A DNA stretch of 64,000 bases from Epilithonimonas hungarica (lineage in GTDB: Bacteria; Bacteroidota; Bacteroidia; Flavobacteriales; Weeksellaceae): assembly GCF_900102265.1 (NCBI RefSeq), contig NZ_FNBH01000001.1:1-64000 (forward strand). The letters run 5' to 3'. Every line of letters begins with the position of its first letter. The first letter of the stretch is position 1. A model generated the notes under the pieces. That model had not been told where the DNA came from and searched no databases. It saw only the letters and a list, made by a program, of their open reading frames with translations. The position numbers were made by a program, and so were the translations under genes. This document shows positions 6,741 to 15,133 of this stretch, one piece after another.

Positions 6741-6814
6741 CTCCTCTTGCTGGGCTCGAACCAGCGACCCTCTGATTAACAGTCAGATGCTCTAACCAAC
6801 TGAGCTAAAGAGGA
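6741..6814 (-). tRNA. tRNA-Asn (anticodon GTT)
   Basis: A 74-base cloverleaf on the minus strand: acceptor stem TCCTCTT/AAGAGGA with discriminator G, D arm with AGCTCAGTTGGTTAGAGC, anticodon loop CTGTTAA giving GTT, and T arm GGTTCGAGCC. CCA is not encoded. The accessory stretch begins on its 3' side, a classic integration position, but I find no repeated tRNA 3' segment inside the window to prove an attachment site. Confidence 0.95.
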
Positions 6815-6840
6815 ATGTTTCTTTTTGCTTTAAGCGTGTG

Positions 6841-6871
6841 CAAATATAGAAACTTTTTTAAAAACTCCAAA
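6841..6871 (-). promoter_or_regulatory. consensus promoter of tRNA-Asn
   Basis: On the minus strand TTTG (6871-6868), a 19-base spacer, then TATATTTG (6848-6841): an exact fit to the Bacteroidota promoter. Transcription would start near 6834, about 20 bases before the tRNA. Confidence 0.8.
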
Positions 6872-6899
6872 ACTTTTTTTGAAACTTTTTTTAAATTTT

Positions 6900-8399
6900 T
6901 CAGCCCAAAGCTTGCACTATCAGCTTAACTATATCATTTCCAAATATTAACGCCATAAGCCCCAATAAGAAAATGACGCCCACCATTTGTGCGTTTTCCA
7001 AAATTTTCTGTGGCACTGGTTTTCTTGTGATGATCTCCCACAATGTAAACAATACGTGACCGCCATCTAAGCCCGGAATCGGTATCAAATTAAGGAACGC
7101 CAGCCAAACAGAGAACATGGCCGTAAAGCTCCAGAAAAACTCCCAATTGATGGATAAACTTCCGTCTTTGCTTTTGTCAACGTGCATATTGTTTACAATC
7201 GCAATCGGACCTCCTACTTTTTTATAACCTTGTATTTTTTTGTGGAAGATAAGTTTGAATTGCTTTACCTGCTTTGTCAAAGAAGCAATACTTCTGTCAA
7301 AACCTCTTGGAATCGCCTGTAAGAAAGTATATTTTTTTATTACCTCAGTTTTGTCAAGATAGCTTTGAGCGAGCTTTAAGTTTGGCGTAAAACCGATTTT
7401 GCCGTCTTTGTCAACATCTGAAATGATAGTCAAAGTTTGGTCATTTCTAACAACATCCAGAGAAACTTTTCCACCTTTACTTGCTTTAAGAATATCTCCG
7501 ATCTGGTCATAGAATCCGATTTTTTGACCATTGATTCCAACTATTTTATCTCCTTTTTTCAATCCTGCTTTTATGGCGGGCATATTTGGAGCAAGACTGT
7601 CAACTACAGCCGGGAATCTTGGAGTGATATAAGCCTTAGCTTCATTAGCACCTAAGATGTGCGCAATTCCATCCTCATTCGGAGCAAAATCAACTTCTTT
7701 TCCATCTCTTAAAACCGTTATTTCATTACTCAAAAGAATATCAAGGAAACTATCTTCCAATCTTTCTTCTGGTTTGCCATCAATTTTTAAGATCTTATCA
7801 CCGTTTTTGAAACCTAATAGCTGTGCTGGTTCAGAAACCGCGATTCCATTTTCGAATTTCGAATTATCGTGATAAGTTTCACCATTGAAGTAAGAAAGTG
7901 AGGAATAGATCGCCCAAGCCAAAAAGAAATTGACCGTCACGCCACCAAGCATAATGATCAATCGCTGCCAAGCCGGTTTTGCACGGAACTCCCAAGGTTG
8001 TGCCGGTTTTTTCAGTTGTTCGGTGTCCATACTTTCATCCACCATTCCGGCGATTTTCACATAACCTCCAAAAGGAAGCCATCCGATTCCGTACTTCACA
8101 CCTTCGTGTTTTCTCCAATCCGAATCAGGGAGTGTAGAAATATCGATAGGCTGAAGAACTTTTTTTCCGTCTATTTCAACTTCTTCTTCAGTTGGGTCGT
8201 TTTTTGAAAGGAATCTATATTGCCATTTTCCATTGATTTTCTTCATTGCGAAGATGGAAAAATACGGATCAAAGAATAAAAAGAATTTGTCTACTTTGGT
8301 TTTGAACCATTTCGCAGGCAAAAAATGCCCGATTTCGTGTAAAGTTACAAGGATAGAGATGCTCAGGATAAACTGAAATATCTTTAATGCTAATTCCAT
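6900..8399 (-). CDS. rseP: RIP metalloprotease RseP (site-2 protease, M50)
   Basis: Intramembrane zinc protease that makes the second cut in regulated intramembrane proteolysis, in the inner membrane. The HEIGH motif at residues 21-25 supplies two zinc ligands and the catalytic Glu; the late LNLIPIPGLDGGH supplies the third ligand (Asp). Two PDZ domains lie between (about residues 180-330). At 499 residues it is longer than the roughly 450-residue enterobacterial form, with an insertion after the first membrane helix, as usual in Bacteroidota. It is monocistronic, and a TACCTTTG promoter element lies about 27 bases upstream. Confidence 0.95.
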   Translation of the reverse strand: MELALKIFQFILSISILVTLHEIGHFLPAKWFKTKVDKFFLFFDPYFSIFAMKKINGKWQYRFLSKNDPTEEEVEIDGKKVLQPIDISTLPDSDWRKHEGVKYGIGWLPFGGYVKIAGMVDESMDTEQLKKPAQPWEFRAKPAWQRLIIMLGGVTVNFFLAWAIYSSLSYFNGETYHDNSKFENGIAVSEPAQLLGFKNGDKILKIDGKPEERLEDSFLDILLSNEITVLRDGKEVDFAPNEDGIAHILGANEAKAYITPRFPAVVDSLAPNMPAIKAGLKKGDKIVGINGQKIGFYDQIGDILKASKGGKVSLDVVRNDQTLTIISDVDKDGKIGFTPNLKLAQSYLDKTEVIKKYTFLQAIPRGFDRSIASLTKQVKQFKLIFHKKIQGYKKVGGPIAIVNNMHVDKSKDGSLSINWEFFWSFTAMFSVWLAFLNLIPIPGLDGGHVLFTLWEIITRKPVPQKILENAQMVGVIFLLGLMALIFGNDIVKLIVQALG

Positions 8400-8425
8400 T
8401 AATATGTTTTAAAATTATAGGTACG

Positions 8426-8433
8426 CAAAGGTA
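8426..8433 (-). promoter_or_regulatory. rseP promoter -7 element
   Basis: TACCTTTG on the minus strand matches TAnnTTTG. The predicted start near 8419 leaves a leader of about 20 bases before the rseP ATG. The -33 match is poor. Confidence 0.45.
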
Positions 8434-8510
8434 ATCATTTCAGTCATAAACTGTACCAATGAAATATCTTTGTCAAAAAGTCATTAATTGTCGAAATATT
8501 AAATTTATTT

Positions 8511-8690
8511 GGGCAGCTAATCCGCCTTCCGCTCCCAATCTTTTTTGCAGGAAGATTTCACATTAAATAGAACTTTTGTAGAAGCAAAAAAGGATTCCGC
8601 TCAAACCTAACGAAGTGGTTCATCGATTCAAATAAAAGGATTTATCAAATTGAGATAAGTCGGGCTGCGAGATTCAACATAAAATAAGGT
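8511..8690. repeat. degenerate dispersed palindromic repeat
   Basis: Contains GGGCAGCTAATCCG, TTCCGCTCCCAATC, CTTTTTTGC, then on the other side GCAAAAAAGG, ATTCCGCTCAAA and CGGGCTGCG. This arrangement recalls a palindromic intergenic element common in Flavobacteriia. The two central arms CTTTTTTGC/GCAAAAAAG pair exactly. No gene is seen in 8434-8853. Confidence 0.4.
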
Positions 8691-8703
8691 TATAATCACT
8701 ATG

Positions 8704-8757
8704 TTTGTCATTCCGTAGATCTAACTAATGCTGTCGAGATTCCTACGGAATGACAAA
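8704..8757. repeat. palindromic repeat of the TTTGTCATTC family, copy A
   Basis: Arms TTTGTCATTCCGTAG (8704-8718) and CTACGGAATGACAAA (8743-8757) are perfect complements around a 24-base loop. Copies B and C lie at 34205-34288 and 34649-34716. Confidence 0.7.
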
Positions 8758-8853
8758 AGAACTTTAAAAGATTTAAACCCCTTAGGTTAAAAAATTATTG
8801 ATTGATTTTTACAACTTAAATCCTTAATTTTAAATCAAATTTAAAATGAAATT

Positions 8854-9756
8854 ATGTCAAATATTCAGATGATAATAGAGGAAAGAGCGGCCGATATTGG
8901 TAACTTTTTGGTTGGTAGATTGCTGCCGTTCTCTCAGAAGAGAAGTGTTGGTCCATTTGTGTTCATCGACCATATGGGACCAGCTGCGCTCAAAGATTAT
9001 GAAAATATGGATGTTCCGCCACATCCGCATATAGGACTTTCAACTTTGACTTTTTTGTTTGAGGGAAGTATAATGCACAGAGATTCCATCGGGACAGAAA
9101 TCGAGATCAAAGAAGGTGCAGTGAATTGGATGACAGCAGGAAAAGGCGTAGCCCATTCCGAAAGAACCCCGGAATATCTGCGAACAACCGATAAGAATCT
9201 CCACGGATTACAGATTTGGGTCGCACTTCCAAAAGAACTGGAAACAATTGAACCTGAGTTTTTCCACATCAACAAAGAAGACATACCAAGCTGGAAAGAC
9301 AATGGTGTAGATTACAAATTAATAGCTGGAGAAATCCTCGGCCGCAAATCTCCGGTTCCCGTTTATTCGCCGCTTTATTTCCTTGAGGTCAAAAATACGC
9401 TTCAGGAAGACAGAGAAATCATTCTCGGCGATTACCTTTTTGGAGAATCATCACTTTACATCTTGGAAGGGAACATCGAAAGCGAAGGCAATCTTTATAA
9501 CCCAAAACATATTCTGATTGCTAAGGATTCCAAGCTTTGTCATTTTGTTTTGAAACCGAATTCCACGGTTTATATTTTTGGCGGAGAGCCGTTTCCAGAA
9601 CCGAGATTCATCTATTGGAACTTTGTTGCCACTTCCAGAGAAATGATAGAAGATGCCAAAACAAGATGGGAAAACCACGAGTTCCCAAAAGTCATCAATG
9701 ATGATGGTTATGTTCCGCTTCCACCACAGAATAAGAATCTTAAATTAAAAGAATAG
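8854..9756 (+). CDS. pirin family protein (cupin)
   Basis: A 300-residue two-domain cupin. The metal ligands of pirins are present: His57 and His59 in PPHPHIG, His101 and Glu103 in AHSERTP. Family members bind Fe and some act as quercetin 2,3-dioxygenases or redox-linked regulators; which applies here cannot be told. The gene stands alone between a palindromic repeat and a strong terminator. Confidence 0.9.
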   Translation: MSNIQMIIEERAADIGNFLVGRLLPFSQKRSVGPFVFIDHMGPAALKDYENMDVPPHPHIGLSTLTFLFEGSIMHRDSIGTEIEIKEGAVNWMTAGKGVAHSERTPEYLRTTDKNLHGLQIWVALPKELETIEPEFFHINKEDIPSWKDNGVDYKLIAGEILGRKSPVPVYSPLYFLEVKNTLQEDREIILGDYLFGESSLYILEGNIESEGNLYNPKHILIAKDSKLCHFVLKPNSTVYIFGGEPFPEPRFIYWNFVATSREMIEDAKTRWENHEFPKVINDDGYVPLPPQNKNLKLKE

Positions 9757-9762
9757 ATTATA

Positions 9763-9799
9763 AAAAGCATTCCGAAACGTCGGAATGCTTTTCTTTTTT
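9763..9799 (+). terminator. intrinsic terminator after the pirin gene
   Basis: AGCATTCCGA (9766-9775) pairs with TCGGAATGCT (9780-9789) around AACG, followed by a T-rich tract. Confidence 0.85.
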
Positions 9800-9908
9800 C
9801 CAGTCATATTGTTTTGAAAATCAATAATGAAATAAAAAGTTTGTACATCTATATGTAACAACCATTTTTCTGAGTTGTCTTATTAATTAGAAAATCAATT
9901 ATTTATAT

Positions 9909-11414
9909 ATGAAAAAACTAAATCTAATCCTACTGCTTTCTTTATCATTGAATGTTTTTGCACAAAATGTGAACGATAAAATAAAATCATTCGAAGACAA
10001 TCTGTTCAGTTGGGATAAAACGAAAACAAAAAAATGGACCCTAAAAGAAAGAATGGCCTTCTACAATATGAATGCGGTAAGCATTGCGGTCATCAAAGAT
10101 TATAAGATAGAATGGTCAAAAGCTTATGGTTATGCAGATGTTGCTGAAAACAGAAAAGCAACTCCGCAAACACTGTTTCAGGCTGCGTCTATCAGCAAAA
10201 CTATCAACAGTCTCGGTATTTTAAAATTGGTGGAACAAGGAAAATTGGGTTTGGACGATGACATCAATAATTATTTAAAAACTTGGAAATTCCCATACGA
10301 TTCGCTTTCAAAAGGGAAAAAAATCACCCTTGCAAATCTGTTGAGTCATAAGGCGGGTTTATCTGTTCATGGTTTCGGAGGTTATCAACAAGGAAAAGAA
10401 TTACCTACCATAATACAAATTCTCGATGGACAAAAACCAGCCAATTCTCCTGCAGTTCGGTCTGTGTTTGAACCCAATCTCAAATTTCAATATTCGGGTG
10501 GCGGAACAACCATTTCACAATTAATTCTTGAAAATACTACAGGAGAAAGATATGAAGATTATATGCTGAAAAATATTCTTCTACCATTGGGAATGAACGA
10601 AAGTTCTCACAATCAGCCACCTTCTCAGGATAAAGAAAAATTACTTGCAACGGCTTATAATAACGGAAAAGAAGTAAAGGGCAAATATCATATCTATCCT
10701 GAAAAAGCTGCAGCTGGTCTATGGACCAACCCAAATGATCTGGCAAAATACATTATCGAAACTCAATTATCATTATTAGGTAAATCAAATAAAGTCTTAT
10801 CAAAGGAAATGTCTGTAAAGAGAATTGAGAATAATTACGGAGTATTTATGAATGATTTCAAAGGCACAAAATATTTCAGCCATAGTGGTGGAAACGAAGG
10901 TTTTGTTTGCTACTATATTGGAAGTGTTGAAGACGGAAACGGTCTGGTTGTAATGACTAACGGTAATAATTTTAAATTAATCGATGAAATCCTTTTAAGT
11001 ATTGCCAGTTTGAACCAATGGAAGAATTATCCTATTGAGCCTCAAAAAGAATCTATTGCTTTAACCATTAGAAAAGAATGTTTAAAAAATGTTGACAAAG
11101 GAATTGCATTGTACAAAGAACTGAAAAAGAATAATCCAAATGGCTATAACTTCGCCAATGAAAACGAATTGAACGAGCTTGGCTATGAGTTTCTAAGAGA
11201 TAATCAATTAGATGCAGCACTTAAGATTTTCGATTTAAATGTCAATGAGTTTCCAAAGTCAGGAAATGTGTATGACAGTCGTGGAGAGGCTTATTTTAAT
11301 AAGAAAGAATATGCATTGTCAAAAAACGATTATCAGAAATCATTAGATTTAGACCCTTCTAATAACAACGCGAAGGAAATGCTCTTGAAAATAGATAAGG
11401 GAAGTGGAAAATAA
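9909..11414 (+). CDS. exported serine hydrolase (beta-lactamase/class C fold) with C-terminal TPR
   Basis: Signal peptide at residues 1-19 (MKKLNLILLLSLSLNVFAQ). The beta-lactamase/penicillin-binding-protein-like domain has the SxxK motif as Ser94-Ile-Ser-Lys97, a YSG at about 196-198 in place of YxN, and HSGG at about 323 in place of KTG, the arrangement of class C-related esterases and peptidases. The last 100 residues form tetratricopeptide-like helices (LDAALKIFDLNVNEFPKSG then a second unit). Substrate unknown; a cell-wall or D-amino-acid peptide hydrolase is likely. Monocistronic with its own terminator. Confidence 0.85.
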   Translation: MKKLNLILLLSLSLNVFAQNVNDKIKSFEDNLFSWDKTKTKKWTLKERMAFYNMNAVSIAVIKDYKIEWSKAYGYADVAENRKATPQTLFQAASISKTINSLGILKLVEQGKLGLDDDINNYLKTWKFPYDSLSKGKKITLANLLSHKAGLSVHGFGGYQQGKELPTIIQILDGQKPANSPAVRSVFEPNLKFQYSGGGTTISQLILENTTGERYEDYMLKNILLPLGMNESSHNQPPSQDKEKLLATAYNNGKEVKGKYHIYPEKAAAGLWTNPNDLAKYIIETQLSLLGKSNKVLSKEMSVKRIENNYGVFMNDFKGTKYFSHSGGNEGFVCYYIGSVEDGNGLVVMTNGNNFKLIDEILLSIASLNQWKNYPIEPQKESIALTIRKECLKNVDKGIALYKELKKNNPNGYNFANENELNELGYEFLRDNQLDAALKIFDLNVNEFPKSGNVYDSRGEAYFNKKEYALSKNDYQKSLDLDPSNNNAKEMLLKIDKGSGK

Positions 11415-11435
11415 GATTATCAAAATCTATAAAGC

Positions 11436-11465
11436 AAAAAGCTTCTGAATTTTCAGAAGCTTTTT
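11436..11465. terminator. bidirectional terminator
   Basis: AAAAAGCTTCTGAA (11436-11449) pairs with TTCAGAAGCTTTTT (11452-11465). It is shared by the converging genes on both sides. Confidence 0.85.
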
Positions 11466-11483
11466 TATTTTTAAGCTTGATAT

Positions 11484-11906
11484 TTAGAAAGAATAAGAAA
11501 CTCCGAAGCTTCCGTTATTCCCAGCTTCTACAAAAGCGCCCCAGTTTTCTGTGAAAAAATATCTGGCTCCAAGATAAACACCCAAACCGAAATTTCTACC
11601 AGCAACCCCGACATTAACGCCAGGATAAATATCAAATTCCGAAGGTAAAGCTAATGCTTCCTGCAGGTGAAATCCAACACGCCCAAAAACGAAAGGATTG
11701 TCATCATCCTCATTGAAATAAACATTGGCACCACCACCAACAGAGATGAGGTTAGAAAGCCCATAATCATAACTTGCAGTAGGTCCGGTCCCAAATCCCC
11801 AAACATTAATTCCGGCTTGTGCCTTTTGGTCGCCAGCACCGGTCCAAGCTTGAGCATAAGATAAAACGCCGGCAAACAAACCAAGTGTCAATAGCAATTT
11901 CTTCAT
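11484..11906 (-). CDS. exported outer-membrane-barrel-like protein (DUF6646-like)
   Basis: A 140-residue protein with a signal peptide (MKKLLLTLGLFAGVLSYAQA) followed by alternating aromatic/Gly strands (GFGTGPTASYDYGLSN, FVFGRVGFHLQ, NFGLGVYLGARYFF) and a terminal Phe (SFGVSYSF), all typical of a small outer-membrane beta-barrel. I believe it belongs to the DUF6646 group of Flavobacteriales but give that as tentative. Function unknown. Confidence 0.75.
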   Translation of the reverse strand: MKKLLLTLGLFAGVLSYAQAWTGAGDQKAQAGINVWGFGTGPTASYDYGLSNLISVGGGANVYFNEDDDNPFVFGRVGFHLQEALALPSEFDIYPGVNVGVAGRNFGLGVYLGARYFFTENWGAFVEAGNNGSFGVSYSF

Positions 11907-11992
11907 AAACTTATTTTATTAAATTTTCAATGGCTTCTCTACATCAAAAATAAAACCACAGTGTAAGAAGAACGACTGATAAAAGACATTTA

Positions 11993-13012
11993 TTATTCTT
12001 GATGATTCTCCTTGCTCTGGTTTCCAAAAGAGAGTAACAGATAAAAAAGAAAAGGCAGGATAAAAATACTTCCCAAAAGAAGAGCCCAGCCCAAAGCTTC
12101 GATGGTTTTGGGAGCAGCACTGGAGTCAAATAAGGAAAGATGGGTTCCATTTGCGAAAAGAATGATGTTGGGGTTGTGCTGATAAGTGGCTGCCACCAGA
12201 ATCATTACGATCTGAAAGCCTCCAAGAAACCTCACAAGGAGAAAGTTACTTCTTTTGATGGCCTCATTCGTAAAAAGAAGACTGATCGTCGCGGCAGTAA
12301 TTACGATGATTCCTAAAGCTTTGGAAAATATCCATTTCAGTAAAGGGATATCAGAATAATAAGCACTTACAAAAACCAAAATCCCCATGGCAACTACATA
12401 AATAGCGGTTTCTCTCGATTTTTTTATCATAATTGGTAGAGCATCACTGAATCTGGCTTCGTGAAGGGAAAATAATGAAGCCAGATAAGCGCAAAGAGCT
12501 ACTGTGAAAAACCCGACACAAACTCCGAAAAGATTTAGCCAGCTAAAAATATAAAGACCTAAAAAATCCTTCGCATCTGTATCGATGCTTCTGGAAATGG
12601 TTGCAGCTGCAATAATTCCTAAAAAGAAAGGTGTCAACAGACTGGAGTAATAGAAGATCTGTGTGTATATTTTTTGCCAGCTGTCATCTACCGCATCATA
12701 ATTCCGAAAAGTAAAAGCAGTTCCCCTTGCAATAATTCCGATCAGCATTAAAACCAAAGGGATGTGAAGGTAAGTAGAAACAGTCGTATAAATGGTGGGA
12801 AATCCAACAAACAAAATCACAACTGCAATGATCAGCCACATATGATTAGCCTCCCAAATAGGAGCGATGGATTTGGACATGATCTTTTTCGTTTTGTCAC
12901 GGTAAGATCTTTTAGAAAACAACTCGATGATTCCTGCTCCGAAATCTGCGCCTCCTGTGATCACATACAAACAAATTGAAACCCAAAGAAATGCAATAAC
13001 TACGTAGATCAT
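11993..13012 (-). CDS. cydB: cytochrome bd oxidase subunit II
   Basis: A 339-residue inner-membrane protein with eight predicted helices, the partner of CydA in the quinol:O2 oxidoreductase used at low oxygen. The start ITGGADFGAGIIEL is the typical CydB N-terminal motif, and PIWEANHMWLI at about 51-61 is strongly conserved. It overlaps cydA by four bases (ATGA), so translation is coupled. No cydX-like small subunit frame is evident downstream. Confidence 0.95.
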   Translation of the reverse strand: MIYVVIAFLWVSICLYVITGGADFGAGIIELFSKRSYRDKTKKIMSKSIAPIWEANHMWLIIAVVILFVGFPTIYTTVSTYLHIPLVLMLIGIIARGTAFTFRNYDAVDDSWQKIYTQIFYYSSLLTPFFLGIIAAATISRSIDTDAKDFLGLYIFSWLNLFGVCVGFFTVALCAYLASLFSLHEARFSDALPIMIKKSRETAIYVVAMGILVFVSAYYSDIPLLKWIFSKALGIIVITAATISLLFTNEAIKRSNFLLVRFLGGFQIVMILVAATYQHNPNIILFANGTHLSLFDSSAAPKTIEALGWALLLGSIFILPFLFYLLLSFGNQSKENHQE

Positions 13013-14352
13013 AATTTCTTGTTTTTAGGATTATAATTAGGGTCAGTTGGATCGTATAACTTCGGGACCATCTTGATCTGGCGAAGCAATAAGAAAATGA
13101 TGATCAATGATAAAGATATGAAAATCAATGTAAAAAAGTAAAATGAATACTGGATTCCCGGCATTGGGGTTACTGCATCTATGGTTTTCATGATTCCGTA
13201 AATGATCCAAGGCTGTCTTCCAACCTCTGTTACTGTCCAGCCTGCTTCCAATGCAATATATCCAAATGGGATTGCCGCAACGAAAGTTTTCAGATACCAA
13301 GTTTTCGTAAGCCAATCTCTTTTCCAAAAGTTGGCGATGAGGTACAGAAACCCGATCACCATCATCACACTTCCGAAAAATATCATGATCTGAAAGGCAT
13401 AATGAACGACCGCAACCGGAGGCCAATGGTCTTTCGGAAAATCTTTGAGCCCTTTTACTTCCGCATCAAAGTCGCCCCAAGCGAGAAAGCTTAGTACTTT
13501 AGGAACTTTTATGGCATATTTTATTTGTTCATTTTCTTCATCAGGAATACCTCCAATTACAAAACTAGCTCCTTTTTCGGTCTCGAAATGGGCTTCCATT
13601 GCGGCCAGTTTTATTGGTTGTCTTACGGCAACAGATTTGGCAGCGATATCACCACTGATAGGAGCCAGCAAAGCTCCGATAATCGCAAATCCGGCAGAGA
13701 TCCTAAACGCTTTTGTGTGGAAATTGACGTTTCGTTTTTTTAACACCATTAGAGCGTGGATCCCAGCCACGGCAAATCCGGTAGCAGCAAATGCGGCAAC
13801 AGTCATGTGAAAAGCCTGTGGAAACCAAGCTTCGTTGAACATTGCTTTTATAGGGTCGATGTTCAGATATTTTCCATTGATGTGATCGAAACCAGCCGGA
13901 CTGTTCATCCAGGCATTGGCAGCAACAACCAGAATCCCCGAAGCCAATCCACTCACTCCGACTACAACGCCACAGAACCAGTGAAACCATTTATTGAATT
14001 TTTCCCAGCCATAAAGAAAAAATCCAATGGCAATGGCCTCAATGAAAAAGGCAGTTCCTTCCAGGGAAAAAGGCATCCCAAAGATAGGACCGGCATGTTC
14101 CATGAATTTTGGCCAAAGCAGACCGAGCTCGAAAGACAGCATCGTCCCAGAAACGGCACCTGTTGCAAAAAGGATTGCCACCCCTTTGCTCCATGCTTTT
14201 GTAAGCCCTTTATAGACTTCGTCTTTGGTCGTAAGATATTTGTAATGTGAAAACGCCATTAGAAAAGGCATCACCATCCCGACACAGGAAAATATAATGT
14301 GAAACCCGAGAGACACAGCCATTTGAGACCTGGCGGCTAGAAAATCATCCAT
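13009..14352 (-). CDS. cydA: cytochrome bd oxidase subunit I
   Basis: A 447-residue membrane subunit carrying haems b558, b595 and d and oxidising quinol. An early haem-ligand His is at position 18 (LGFHII), another His lies in WFPQAFHMTV, and the conserved GRQPW motif is near residue 390. It is about 75 residues shorter than Escherichia coli CydA (522), consistent with the short-Q-loop class. The ATG overlaps nothing upstream; a 1-kb spacer with a possible FNR-type site precedes it. Confidence 0.95.
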   Translation of the reverse strand: MDDFLAARSQMAVSLGFHIIFSCVGMVMPFLMAFSHYKYLTTKDEVYKGLTKAWSKGVAILFATGAVSGTMLSFELGLLWPKFMEHAGPIFGMPFSLEGTAFFIEAIAIGFFLYGWEKFNKWFHWFCGVVVGVSGLASGILVVAANAWMNSPAGFDHINGKYLNIDPIKAMFNEAWFPQAFHMTVAAFAATGFAVAGIHALMVLKKRNVNFHTKAFRISAGFAIIGALLAPISGDIAAKSVAVRQPIKLAAMEAHFETEKGASFVIGGIPDEENEQIKYAIKVPKVLSFLAWGDFDAEVKGLKDFPKDHWPPVAVVHYAFQIMIFFGSVMMVIGFLYLIANFWKRDWLTKTWYLKTFVAAIPFGYIALEAGWTVTEVGRQPWIIYGIMKTIDAVTPMPGIQYSFYFFTLIFISLSLIIIFLLLRQIKMVPKLYDPTDPNYNPKNKKL

Positions 14353-14475
14353 AATCCCTATTTTGATTGTAAAGTTAAGTTTTTTATGTTTAGATTCTCT
14401 TCTAAAAAGGGAAGAGAAAAGTCATATTTCTAAAACTAAAAAATAATGGAAAATAAAATTCCAAATCATAGTTAA

Positions 14476-14489
14476 TTGTTTTCTATCAA
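14476..14489. promoter_or_regulatory. FNR/CRP-like site upstream of cydA
   Basis: TTGTTTTCTATCAA differs at one base from the FNR pattern TTGAT-N4-ATCAA and lies about 124 bases before cydA. A TACATTTG element on the same strand as cydA is at 14506-14499. Oxygen control of cydAB by CRP/FNR-family proteins is common, but this site is only a pattern match. Confidence 0.35.
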
Positions 14490-14516
14490 CTGATGTTGCA
14501 AATGTATTATGGTGAT

Positions 14517-14533
14517 ACGACAGAAGTTGACGT
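14517..14533. repeat. 17-bp dyad, second copy
   Basis: ACGACAGAAGTTGACGT: arms ACGACA and TGACGT with one mismatch. It is identical at 14 of 17 bases to the palindrome at 1734-1750. It is followed by an AT tract, as is the first copy. Confidence 0.45.
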
Positions 14534-14673
14534 GTTATTTTTTTATTTTGGATTTTTTTATGAAAGGCACATGAAGTTTTAACAGGTCACTGGTTTTGTT
14601 TTCCCGCAGATCTCCATGATCTGGGCAGATCTATTTGTTTCTATGATTTTATGTTAACATAATATGGAGTTTG

Positions 14674-14761
14674 TATATCCCATGTATATCCATTCTATAT
14701 CCAATTTATATCTATTCTATATCCGTTGTATATCCCTTGTTCGATGCTCGTTCGATGATTG
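14674..14761. repeat. eight-unit array of phased 11-bp repeats
   Basis: Six units of TATATCC plus four variable bases begin at 14674, 14685, 14696, 14707, 14718 and 14729 (one reads TATATCT). They run directly into two units beginning TTCGATG at 14740 and 14751, with the same 11-base period. The period is not a multiple of three, so the array is not coding. It lies in the 1-kb spacer between cydA and pgi, which holds no intact gene. Confidence 0.8.
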
Positions 14762-14879
14762 TTGTCAAATGTTATCTTTTTATAAAAAAATGCTATTAAA
14801 TCCATTTAACATAATAAAAAAGCATGGAAAATATTTTGGATCCAGTAAAAAAACAATTAATTTTAGGAAAAAATAAAAA

Positions 14880-14896
14880 GCGACACGTTTTGTCGC
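14880..14896. repeat. 17-bp dyad, third copy
   Basis: GCGACACGTTTTGTCGC: perfect arms GCGACA and TGTCGC around five bases. With the copies at 1734 and 14517 it gives a shared pattern RCGWCA-N5-TGWCGY. Confidence 0.45.
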
Positions 14897-14948
14897 ATCT
14901 CCTTGCTATCATTGCATCGAGAGAATAACAATTAAAAAAACTCATAAC

Positions 14949-15077
14949 ATGAAAAGACTCAGCATCGGCTTGGGCATTCTTGTCCTGTGCCATGTCCATG
15001 CCCAAAAGGTGAGCGGTCATGTTCCAAAGTTAGTGGTAGATATGGTTTTAAATTATAAATTATTGAAAATCAAGTAA
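14949..15077 (+). pseudogene. truncated exported protein resembling the start of PafA-type alkaline phosphatase
   Basis: A 42-codon frame with a signal peptide (MKRLSIGLGILVLCHVHAQ) followed by PKLVVDMVLNYKLLKIK and a stop. The PKLVV after a signal peptide recalls the start of PafA-family phosphatases (RPKLVVGIVVDQMRWDYL), but the match then stops. A strong terminator follows 22 bases later. I read it as a gene whose body has been deleted; it could also be a small secreted peptide. Confidence 0.35.
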
Positions 15078-15099
15078 AGTAATAAATAAAAAATTTAGA

Positions 15100-15133
15100 A
15101 AACGGGGGTAGATAAGTCTATCCTCGTTTATTT
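15100..15133 (+). terminator. terminator after the truncated exported gene
   Basis: AAACGGGGGTAGA (15100-15112) pairs with TCTATCCTCGTTT (15117-15129), including two G-T pairs, and is followed by a T-rich run. Confidence 0.6.

Noticed and set aside
6741-6814. Proven attachment site at tRNA-Asn
   Set aside because: No second copy of the tRNA 3' end is visible in the window and no integrase gene is present.
13445-13810. Plus-strand frame of 121 codons opposite cydA
   Set aside because: Antisense shadow of a well-conserved gene; no promoter or homology.
14674-14761. CRISPR array
   Set aside because: Units are 11 bases with four variable bases; there are no spacers of 30 bases and no cas genes.
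14664-14876. 70-codon plus-strand frame across the 11-bp array
   Set aside because: The repeat period is not a multiple of three and the translated product is low in sense; the frame is a by-product of the array.
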